Assembly: GCA_038526915.1 (NCBI GenBank)
Contig: JBCBGF010000005.1
Coordinates: 124,001-188,000, forward strand
DNA from: JBCBGF01 sp038526915
Lineage (GTDB): Bacteria > Pseudomonadota > Alphaproteobacteria > Rhodobacterales > Rhodobacteraceae
Direction of reading: 5' to 3'
Length of the DNA: 64,000 nt
Shown here: positions 33,776 to 42,400 of the stretch, piece after piece
How the letters are laid out: each line of letters begins with the position of its first letter
Numbering within the stretch: the first letter of the stretch is position 1
Translations under genes and position numbers: made by a program
Notes under the pieces: generated by a model
The model's database searches: none
Told to the model about the DNA's origin: nothing
What the model saw: the letters and a program-made list of their open reading frames with translations, nothing else

Positions 33776-34678
33776 TCATACCTTCGTCGCATGGGTCACC
33801 GGCGTGACCTCCCGCCGTTTCAGCGTGTATTCGCGCCACGCGATGAAACTTACCGCCGCCAGGACAATCGTCCCCCCGATGACGACCCAGATATCGATCT
33901 GTTCGCCAAAAATGATCGCTCCCGCCAGCACCGCCCAGACCAACTGTAGAAACGTCACCGGTTGCGTCACGGCCACTGGCGCGGCGGCAAAGGCGCGGGT
34001 CATTGTGTAGTGACCTGCCGTCGCGAAACACGCCACCAGAAACATCCACCCCACATCCACCCAGCTTGGCGGCACCCAGACCGCCCAGGCGAAGGGCGCG
34101 AGCCCGATGGTCACGGTGACCGACAGCATGCCCACGACAACGACCGGACGCACCTCGCCGGACATCAGCTTGGCCAACAGATACGAGGCGCCTAGGAAGA
34201 TTGCGGTGAACACCATAGCCAGGTGCCCCGGCCCCAGCTCACGAAACCCGGGCCGCAGAATGATGATCGCCCCCACAAAGGCCACCAGGATCGCCACAAG
34301 CCGCCGCAGCGCCAGCTTCTCACCCAGAAACAGGGCCGCACCGATGGTCACGTAGATCGGGTTCACGTAGTTCATCGCCACAACCTCGGCGATGGTGATC
34401 TGGGTCATGGAATAAAACCACAGCATCACCCCCAGCGTGTGCGCCACCCCTCGCGCTGAAAACAGCCAGACCTGGCGACGGGTCAGCCGCGCCTCGATCA
34501 TCGGGCGGATCATCGGGATCAGAAAGACAAGACCCAGAAGATAACGCAGGAACGCCGATTGCGCTGCAGGCAGCGCGTCGCCCACATGCTTGACCACAAT
34601 GGTCAGCGCCACAAACAAAAGCCCCGTCAGAAGCATCCAGAGAGTTGCGGCAACGGGGCGGTTTGCGGGGGCGGACAT
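33776..34678 (-). CDS. EamA/DMT-family transporter
   Basis: A 300-residue protein with ten predicted membrane helices and two EamA repeats, beginning MSAPANRPVAATLWMLLTGL. LWFYSMTQITIAEVVAMNYVNP is the typical DMT helix. Probably an exporter of amino acids or metabolites. The frame is open far upstream, but the extension overlaps the lysE gene and is not membrane-like; the start at 34678 fits the family length. Confidence 0.88.
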   Translation of the reverse strand: MSAPANRPVAATLWMLLTGLLFVALTIVVKHVGDALPAAQSAFLRYLLGLVFLIPMIRPMIEARLTRRQVWLFSARGVAHTLGVMLWFYSMTQITIAEVVAMNYVNPIYVTIGAALFLGEKLALRRLVAILVAFVGAIIILRPGFRELGPGHLAMVFTAIFLGASYLLAKLMSGEVRPVVVVGMLSVTVTIGLAPFAWAVWVPPSWVDVGWMFLVACFATAGHYTMTRAFAAAPVAVTQPVTFLQLVWAVLAGAIIFGEQIDIWVVIGGTIVLAAVSFIAWREYTLKRREVTPVTHATKV

Positions 34679-34710
34679 GGGCCGCAGATGATCCCAATCG
34701 CCCGTCCGCT

Positions 34711-35313
34711 TCAAGCAAGAACTAGCTTCAGCGCAATAGCCCACATCACAAGGCCCACAACCACATCCAGCACACGCCAGGCCGCGGGGCGGGCAAAGAA
34801 CGGGGCCAGCAGGCGTGCGCCGTAGCCCAGCGTGAAGAAGAAGACAAAGCTTGCTGTCATCGCCCCTGCCCCAAACCACAGGCGCGCGCCGTCGTACTGG
34901 GTCGACACCGACCCCAGAAGAACAACCGTATCGAGATAGACGTGCGGGTTGAGCCAGGTCAGCGCGAGGCAGGTCAGCAAGGCCGCACGCAGCGATCCTG
35001 TGCCTGTTTCCGCCGCAGACAGGGCCTCCGTCACGGTCGCCGCCCGCCAAAAGCTCAGCGCACCGTAGACCACCAGAAAGGCCGCCCCGCCATAGGTCAT
35101 CACTGGCGCGATCCAGGGGGCGCTGCTGACAATCCAGCCAAAGCCCGCGACTCCAACCGCAATCAGGATCGCATCGGACATCGCACAGGTCAGGCAAATC
35201 GCAAAGACATGCGCCCGCCTCAGGCCCTGCCGCAGGACAAACGCGTTTTGCGCCCCGATGGCCAGGATCAGGCTAAACCCCAGCGCGAACCCAGCAGTGA
35301 ATGCAATCGACAT
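34711..35313 (-). CDS. LysE/ArgO-family amino acid exporter
   Basis: About 200 residues from ATG 35313, with GGGAGG upstream; six membrane helices. LILAIGAQNAFVLRQGL and LTWLNPHVYLDTVVLLG are LysE/ArgO signatures, pointing to export of basic amino acids (lysine, arginine). Divergent from an ArgP/LysG-type regulator, the usual activator of such exporters. Confidence 0.93.
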   Translation of the reverse strand: MSIAFTAGFALGFSLILAIGAQNAFVLRQGLRRAHVFAICLTCAMSDAILIAVGVAGFGWIVSSAPWIAPVMTYGGAAFLVVYGALSFWRAATVTEALSAAETGTGSLRAALLTCLALTWLNPHVYLDTVVLLGSVSTQYDGARLWFGAGAMTASFVFFFTLGYGARLLAPFFARPAAWRVLDVVVGLVMWAIALKLVLA

Positions 35314-35389
35314 GGTCCCTCCCGATGGCCCCGTGTTTGACACCATCAGCGTGTCGCCTCAAATTCATAATTCTTGATCATCATTAGAG

Positions 35390-36274
35390 ATGCTTATGTT
35401 TGACCCACTGCACCTTCAGGCACTGTCTGCCGTCCTGCGCACCGGCAGTTTCGAGGCCGCAGCTCATGAACTGGGCGTCACACAATCCGCGATCTCGCAA
35501 CGCATCCGCGCGTTGGAGGATCGGGCCGGCGCGATCCTGATAGTCCGCGAAAGCCCGTGCCGCGCGACCGAGATCGGCCAGCGGTTGTTCCGACACGCCG
35601 AAGAGATTGGCCTGCTCAACCGCGAACTGGCGCGCGATCTGAATGTAACGGACGGCCACAGAATTTCCCTGCGGATTGCCGTTAACGCCGACAGCCTCGC
35701 AACCTGGTTCCTGCCTGCGCTGGCCGGACACGAAGGAATGCTGTTCGACGTCCTCATCGATGACCAGGACCATTCCGCCGATCTGTTGCGGCAAGGCAAG
35801 GTCACCGCCGCGATCACCGGGCATCCCGGGCCTGTGCAGGGATGCGAAACCCTTCCCCTGGGCGTTTTGCGCTATGTCGCCGTGGCCAGCCCGGCATTCA
35901 TCGCGCGCTGGTTCCCGCAAGGCCTGACACCAGACGCCCTGGAAACGGCCCCTGCCCTCGTCTTCAGCGAAAAAGATCGGCTTCAGGCGGATTGGGTGTC
36001 GGAAATTGCGGGCCGTCGGCTGCGCCTACCCGCCCACCATCTGCCCTCGTCCACCGCCTTCGTGGAGGCCGCTCGCCTCGGCCTTGGTTGGGGCATGAAC
36101 CCTGAGCCATTGGTCTCAAGCGCAATCGCTGAGGGCCGCCTGGTCCCGCTCGCCCCCGACCATCCGCTCGACACGCCGCTTTATTGGCTGACAACGCGTG
36201 TAGGGCGCGCAGCCCTTGCCGACTTGACTGAGGCGATCAAGCGCACGGCCCGACAAACGCTGCTATCGGTCTGA
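35390..36274 (+). CDS. ArgP/LysG-type LysR regulator
   Basis: A 294-residue LysR protein. N-terminal helix-turn-helix FDPLHLQALSAVLRTGSFEA then AAHELGVTQSAISQRIRALE. It aligns with LysG/ArgP, which sense lysine or arginine and switch on the divergent lysE exporter. The start may be ATG 35390 or 35396; the second gives the usual MFDPLHL. The stop is immediately followed by the stop of the convergent SLC13 gene with no gap. Confidence 0.9.
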   Translation: MLMFDPLHLQALSAVLRTGSFEAAAHELGVTQSAISQRIRALEDRAGAILIVRESPCRATEIGQRLFRHAEEIGLLNRELARDLNVTDGHRISLRIAVNADSLATWFLPALAGHEGMLFDVLIDDQDHSADLLRQGKVTAAITGHPGPVQGCETLPLGVLRYVAVASPAFIARWFPQGLTPDALETAPALVFSEKDRLQADWVSEIAGRRLRLPAHHLPSSTAFVEAARLGLGWGMNPEPLVSSAIAEGRLVPLAPDHPLDTPLYWLTTRVGRAALADLTEAIKRTARQTLLSV

Positions 36275-38056
36275 TCAAAGCGGCCAGAACACCAAAATGG
36301 CGGGGATCGAGACGGCCACGACGAGGATCTCCAGCGGCAGACCCATCCGCCAATAGTCGCCAAACCCGTACCCGCCAGGGCCAAGGATCAGCGTATTGTT
36401 CTTGTGCCCAATAGGCGTGAGAAACGCGCAAGACGCGGCCACCGCCACCGCCATCAGGAACGGATCGGGGTTCACGCCCAGCGTCTGTGCCATCTGGATC
36501 CCCACCGGGGCCGCGACAATAGCTGTCGCTGTGTTGTTCAGCACATCCGACAGCGTCATCGTCACCACCATCAGCGCCGTGAGCACGGCCCAGGCCGGCC
36601 AGCCATCGGTCAGCCCGACAAGCGCGTTGGCAATCAACTGCGTCCCGCCCGAGGCATCAAGGGCGGCCCCAAGCGGGATCATCGAGCCCAACAATACGAC
36701 CACGGGCCACTCGATATGGCTGTAGAGTTCTTGCAGCGGCAGGATGCGCGTCAGGACGTAGGCCACCACGACGATCCCCAACGCAATTGGCAGGTACACA
36801 AGGCCCAAGGCCGCCGCCCCAACTGCACCAGCGAAGATGCCAATCGCCAGCCAGACCTTCTGATACTCGGTCACTGCAAGCCCCCGCTCGGCCAGGGGCA
36901 GCCCACCCAACCACTCGACTACGTCATTGGCCGACTCGCGCGGGGCCAGAAGCAACAGGATATCCCCCGGCTCGATCACCGTCTTGCGCACCTGGCTGGT
37001 GATCCGCCGCCCGCGCCGGGCAATACCCATCAATACAGTGCGCTGCCGCCACGCCAACCCCACCGCCTGCGCCGTCTTCCCCGCAATCCGCGCGGTTTCC
37101 GGCACGACCACTTCCACCAGGGTCAGCCCATCACCCTGCGCATCAAGCTGCTCTTCTCGCTTCCGGTCTGCGAAGTCCAACGACAGCGCGGCCCGAAATT
37201 CGTCGAGCGCTACCGGCTTGGCCTCAAGCACCAAGGCATCACCCGCAGCGAGCCGGACATTCCGCGCCGTCCCAAACCGGCGCTTGCCGCCACGGACAAG
37301 GCCAAGGATGGCCACGTCATTCTTCTCGGCACTTGCGTAAAGATCCTCCACCCGCTGATCGATCAGCTTCGATCCCTCGGGCACCGTCAACTCGGCGATA
37401 TACTGTGCGATCTCGCCTAAAGGGTCCCCACCGGCATCCGCACCGCCTGTGTTGGGGATCAAACGCCATCCGATCAGCGCCACAAAAGCAAGCCCCGCCA
37501 AGGCCGTCACACCGCCGACCGGTGCAAAATCGAACATGCGGAACGCCTCGCCCAACTGATCTTCGCGGATCGTCGCGATGATGATATTGGGCGGCGTCCC
37601 GATCAGCGTGACCATACCGCCAAGGATCGTGGCAAAGGACAAGGGCATCAGCGACAACCCCGGCGCCCGACCCGCCTTGCGCGCTGTCTGCACGTCGACG
37701 GGCATCAGCAGCGCCAGTGCGGCCACGTTATTCATGAATGCTGACAGAACACCCCCGACCCCGCCCATAATCGCGATATGCGTGCCCAAGGCGCGGCTGC
37801 TATCAACCAGCGTTCGGGTGATCAGGAACACCGCCCCCGATCGGACCAGCCCTGCCGAGACGACAAGGACCAAAGCTACGACCAGCGTCGCGGGATGGCC
37901 AAACCCGGAAAACGCGTCCTCCGACGGCACGACCCCCAGGACCACCCCGATCAACAGCGCCGAAAACGCCACGATGTCATAGCGAAACCTGCCCCACAGC
38001 ATCATGCCAAAGACGATCGCGAAAAGTGCGAAAAGGATGCCCTGTTCGGTCGTCAT
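36275..38056 (-). CDS. SLC13-family transporter with TrkA-C (RCK_C) domains
   Basis: About 593 residues from ATG 38056: a split membrane domain (IT superfamily) with two TrkA-C domains in the middle (about residues 205-395). NNVAALALLMPV and TLIGTPPNIIIA in the first half, LNNTATAIVAAPVG and TPIGHKNNTLILGPGGY in the second, are the SLC13/CitT re-entrant motifs. Substrates of such proteins include dicarboxylates and sulfate. A second paralogue lies at 44882-46660. A weak start; a frame-extending start at 38122 is possible. Confidence 0.9.
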   Translation of the reverse strand: MTTEQGILFALFAIVFGMMLWGRFRYDIVAFSALLIGVVLGVVPSEDAFSGFGHPATLVVALVLVVSAGLVRSGAVFLITRTLVDSSRALGTHIAIMGGVGGVLSAFMNNVAALALLMPVDVQTARKAGRAPGLSLMPLSFATILGGMVTLIGTPPNIIIATIREDQLGEAFRMFDFAPVGGVTALAGLAFVALIGWRLIPNTGGADAGGDPLGEIAQYIAELTVPEGSKLIDQRVEDLYASAEKNDVAILGLVRGGKRRFGTARNVRLAAGDALVLEAKPVALDEFRAALSLDFADRKREEQLDAQGDGLTLVEVVVPETARIAGKTAQAVGLAWRQRTVLMGIARRGRRITSQVRKTVIEPGDILLLLAPRESANDVVEWLGGLPLAERGLAVTEYQKVWLAIGIFAGAVGAAALGLVYLPIALGIVVVAYVLTRILPLQELYSHIEWPVVVLLGSMIPLGAALDASGGTQLIANALVGLTDGWPAWAVLTALMVVTMTLSDVLNNTATAIVAAPVGIQMAQTLGVNPDPFLMAVAVAASCAFLTPIGHKNNTLILGPGGYGFGDYWRMGLPLEILVVAVSIPAILVFWPL

Positions 38057-38140
38057 GCGCGATGCCGCCCGCCTTGCTGCTCTGGTTACCCACCATAATG
38101 GCAGAGCCGCCAGCACCCACAAGCGCGAAGTCCCATAACT

Positions 38141-38162
38141 TCTTCATGTCGAAAATACGCAT
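38141..38162. repeat. Copy of the GCATGCGTATTTT-GACA-GAAGAAG element
   Basis: On the minus strand this reads ATGCGTATTTTCGACATGAAGAAG, matching the element at 2652-2673 (ATGCGTATTTTTGACAAGAAGAAG) with two differences. Both begin an ATG frame (MRIFD) upstream of a minus-strand gene. Looks like a dispersed small intergenic repeat. Confidence 0.5.
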
Positions 38163-38267
38163 GGCCTGCCGCTCACCGCCCCGCGAACGGCCTCGCGTAG
38201 TGTTGCCCAAGCCCGCGTCGCTTCGTATAGACCGCTGAAATCTGAATTTTTGCTTCCGGAGGGCGCC

Positions 38268-39008
38268 ATGGCTGGCCACTCAAAATGGGCGAACATCCAA
38301 CACCGCAAAGGGCGCCAGGACGCCGCGCGGTCCAAGCTGTTTTCCAAGCTGTCCAAGGAGATCACCGTTGCCGCCAAGATGGGCGATCCTGATCCAGACA
38401 AGAACCCGCGGCTGCGGCTGGCGGTGAAAGAAGCGAAATCGAACTCCGTCCCCAAGGACGTGATCGAACGCGCGATCAAGAAATCCCAGGCCGGCGATGG
38501 CGAGGACTATGAGGAAATCCGGTACGAAGGCTATGGCCCCGGCGGCGTGGCCGTGATCGTCGAAGCGATGACCGACAACCGCAACCGCACGGCATCAACG
38601 GTCCGCTCGACCTTCGGCAAGCATGGCGGCAATCTGGGCGAGACCGGATCGGTCAGCTTCATGTTCGAACGCAAGGGCGAGATCACCTACCCCGCCGATG
38701 TCGGCGACGAAGACACCGTAATGATGGCCGCAATTGAGGCAGGCGCCGACGATGTGGAGAGTTCTGAGGACGGCCATATCGTCTATTGCGCGGATACGGA
38801 CCTCAATGAGGTGTCAAACGCGCTGGAGGCGGAACTGGGCGAAAGCGACAGCACCAAACTGATCTGGAAACCCACAACGACGACAGAACTTGATCTCGAC
38901 GGAGCCCAAAAACTGATGCGGCTCATCGAAGTTCTGGAAGACGATGACGACATCCAGCGGGTCACCGCCAACTTCGAGATCTCCGATGAGGTGATGGAAG
39001 CGCTCTGA
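38268..39008 (+). CDS. yebC: YebC/PmpR-family regulatory protein
   Basis: A 246-residue protein beginning MAGHSKWANIQHRKGRQDAA, the invariant YebC start, with GGAGG before the ATG. YebC proteins bind DNA and, in recent work, help ribosomes through proline stretches. Full length. Confidence 0.96.
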   Translation: MAGHSKWANIQHRKGRQDAARSKLFSKLSKEITVAAKMGDPDPDKNPRLRLAVKEAKSNSVPKDVIERAIKKSQAGDGEDYEEIRYEGYGPGGVAVIVEAMTDNRNRTASTVRSTFGKHGGNLGETGSVSFMFERKGEITYPADVGDEDTVMMAAIEAGADDVESSEDGHIVYCADTDLNEVSNALEAELGESDSTKLIWKPTTTTELDLDGAQKLMRLIEVLEDDDDIQRVTANFEISDEVMEAL

Positions 39009-39431
39009 GCCCGCCATGCGAATTGTGGCAAGTTCACGGTGGCGCGACAGTCAGGGGGCCGCGCCCCCGCTTCGTTGACCGATGAGCAAAAGTGAAACAA
39101 CGGCCTTTTTTTGACCGCGAATTGAGAACAGTTTTTGAGCTGTTTTTCACCCATTTTTTTCGCGTTTTTTCATGACCTTAAATCTGTCTCGGCAAAGCCT
39201 CGCCGACCGGGAAAGTTATCCACAGGCTGACGGCCAAATCCCGGAAAATCCAACATTTTCTTGCCACATTTGGGTCGCAGGTAAGGCAGGCGTTGACGAG
39301 TAATTCGGAGACAGTCGCCCAAGTGACACAGTCAGACGGGCCGCGGTCAGACCGAAAATAGGTTGCCAATCCATAACTGAAAACTGCCCCGCGCGCTGCC
39401 CCCAACGGCGCGTCAATGGGAGAGGTCTGCC
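39009..39431. other. Intergenic region with GC hairpin, phased T-tracts and a DnaA-box sequence
   Basis: Holds no gene. A short hairpin GGGGGC-CGC-GCCCCC (39054-39068) follows yebC without a T-tract. Runs of 5-7 T start at 39106, 39132, 39143, 39154 and 39165; the last four are exactly 11 bp apart, which should bend the DNA. TTATCCACA (39216-39224) is a perfect DnaA-box sequence. GGAGAGG at 39419-39425 is the ribosome site of the RTX gene. Confidence 0.6.
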
Positions 39432-42400
39432 ATGAACACTACCCCCACTTATTTCGACCCCGCCGATGCCGATACACCCGCCGGGATGACCCCTGAACTG
39501 GCGCTTGGCGCAATCACGGATGTGCCCGCCTCCGGATCGGGCTTAGCCGGCGCGGTCTTTGTCCCCGGCACCAAGATCTGGAATACCGAGATGGCCCGCG
39601 AGGCCGCGGAGGCAGCACCGGATCTGCAATTCGTGGCGTCGGAAGTCTTCTACGGCGGTCGGAAAAGCGACACGACCGTGGCCGAGTTCCTGGGTGATGA
39701 CGCGGCCTCCCTCGACGGCGACGGCGACGCATTTGAAATGGGGCCCTCCGCGGTGACGCTGAAAGGCTACGTTTTCATCCCCGCGGGCGTTCATGAAATC
39801 AAGGCCGTCTCCGACGACGGATTTGCCCTGAAGCTCGGCGGCGTAGACTTCTCAGAGTTTGAAGGCACGCGTGCGACCGAAGCCACAGCCCGCGTCGCGG
39901 AGTTCGAAGGCGGCCTCTATGAGGTAGACCTCGTTTACTTCGATGCCGGCGGCGGGATGTCCCTTTCGATCGAAATCGACGGCCTGCCCGTGGATCAAAG
40001 CGCCTATTATCAATCGGTTGACGACTTCCAAAACCCGCCCGCCGATGTGCCCCTGGTGCCCGTCGCAGACTATCACCCGTCATACTTCCTCGGCGAAGAG
40101 GCGCTGGAAACGCCTGTGACCCAAGCCGCCACTGAAGGCGCGGATCAGATCACCGGCAATGGCGCCGATGACACGATTGATGGCCTGGGCGGCGACGACC
40201 ACCTCCTTGGCGGTTTCGGCGATGACGTCCTGATGGGCGGCGATGGCGATGACGTCATGGATGGCGGTTTCGGATCAGACTACCTCAATGGCGGCGACGG
40301 CAACGACACGCTCATTGCGCGCTCGGATGCGGGCGAACAGCGGATCGGCCAGTTGGCGATTGGCAAGCCAACCCGCGATGACCCTGATGGCGAAGTCGAT
40401 GACGACCTGCAAAAGCTCAAGGCCTATGCCGATCAACCGCTCCATGGCGATGACTTCCTGATTGGCGGCGCGGGCAAGGATACCTTCCTGATCGCCCCCC
40501 AGCTGAACGCCAAGCTCGACATCATCCAAAAGCACGTTCAGGCCGATGGCAGCATCAACTGGGCCGGTGTCGCGGGCGAGAATGACGAACTGCACGATCA
40601 CTGGACCGACGCGATGGGGATCGACATCATCGGCGACTACAACGCTGCCGAAGACAGCATCGCGGTGATCGGCCACACGGCGAATGTCTATGTCGAGCAC
40701 AAGGACGTCATGGGCGACGATGCGCTCGAAAGCATTATCACCGTCATCTCGAAACAGCACGGTAACGGCGGGGCGCATGACAATGACCTGCTCGGTCAGG
40801 TGATCGTGCATGGCGACCTGGTGAACGTCGAGGACATCCAGACCGACGACATGGTCACCTACGGTGTGGTCGAAGGCTATGATGACATTGCCCTCGCGCT
40901 CGACCCCGATGGCGACAGCAAGACCACCACCATCGATGGCGTGACCTACAAGGGCTATGACACGCGCGAGCCGTCAACGATGGAAGGCATGTCGCATCAC
41001 GGACCGGGCACGAATGTGCTGGGCGCGGTCACTGGTGATCCCTTCGGAGCGTTCGAGAACCCAAACTTTGACGAGTCGATGCTCGTCAGCCCCAGCGATG
41101 ACGAAAGCTATGAAGAAACCCGCGCGCCTTTTGAGCAGCTGGGCACCACGGATGTGGCCGGCCAAACGATCAGTGGCACGAACGGGGCAGACACATTGGC
41201 CCCTGACACGCCAGCGGACCCTGCTGGTCTGCCAGGTGCGCTTGGCTATTGGAGCTTTGCGAACGGCGTCGACGGCGCTTACGCCGATGAGCGGGGTGAA
41301 GGACCGACGGTAAAGGCTTATACCCTCTACGAAAACCAAGCGATCTTGCGCACCGATGGCGATGTCACCGGCCCCAACGGTGGCGGGCTGGAGTTCAATG
41401 GCGAAGATCAGTTCGCCTATCTCGCGCACGATCCGTCCATGTCGGTAACCCAAGGCACGATTGCCATGTGGGTGCGGCCCGACGATCTGAGCGATTTCAG
41501 CATGATCGTCTCGAAGGACACCAAGAACACCGGCGAAGGCGGACACTTCCGTCTGGGCCACACCGATGACGGCGGCCTGTTCATGCGCTTTGCCCCCGGC
41601 GACGGCACATCGAACAAAAGCTGGGAGACCGGCGCGAACATCCTGACCGAAGGCGAATGGAGCCACCTGGCCGTGTCCTTCACCGAGGACGGGATCACCG
41701 TCTATGTCGATGGCACCCCGATCCCCGATGGCGACTGGACTGCGAAGGTTGGTGACATCGCGACACCCGGCGACCACACCTACGCTTACCTGATGCAGAA
41801 TGAGGAGCCGTGGGTCTTTGGCGCCGACCAACACAGAACCGAACTCAATGACACCGCCCAGGAATTTGCGCTTGATGACGAAGACCTGCGTCACGCCTTT
41901 GACGGTGCGGTCGCAGATTTCGGCCTCTGGGGCGGGTTCACAGCCGATGACGCCCTCAACCAAACCCAGATCAATGATCTGATCGACAATGGCCCTGGCG
42001 CCGCGCTCACCAACCCCTCGGGCCAACAGCCGATGCTGGCCGGCGACGATATGATCGAAGGCATGGGCGGCGATGACGACATCGACGGCGGTGCGGGCGA
42101 TGACATGCTCGACGGCGGGGCCGGCAACGACACGATCCACGGCGGCTATGGCAACGACCACCTGAAAGGCGGCACCGGCAATGACACGCTGGATGGCGGT
42201 CGCGGCAGTGACCTTTTGGAAGGCGGCGACGGCGACGATACGTTGCTCAGCCGCTCGGATGCCGGGGAACAGAAGATCGGGCAGATCCTGGTGGACGAGA
42301 TCTCGCGCGATTTCCCGGACCCCTCGGTCGACAACACCCACTACAAACTGGCCGACTGGGTCGATCAGGAGCTTGAGGCCGATGACGTGCTCATCGGCGG

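Noticed and set aside
39009..39431. Replication origin because of an AT-rich stretch with a DnaA box
   Set aside because: Only one perfect box, no cluster of boxes, and no usual origin neighbours.
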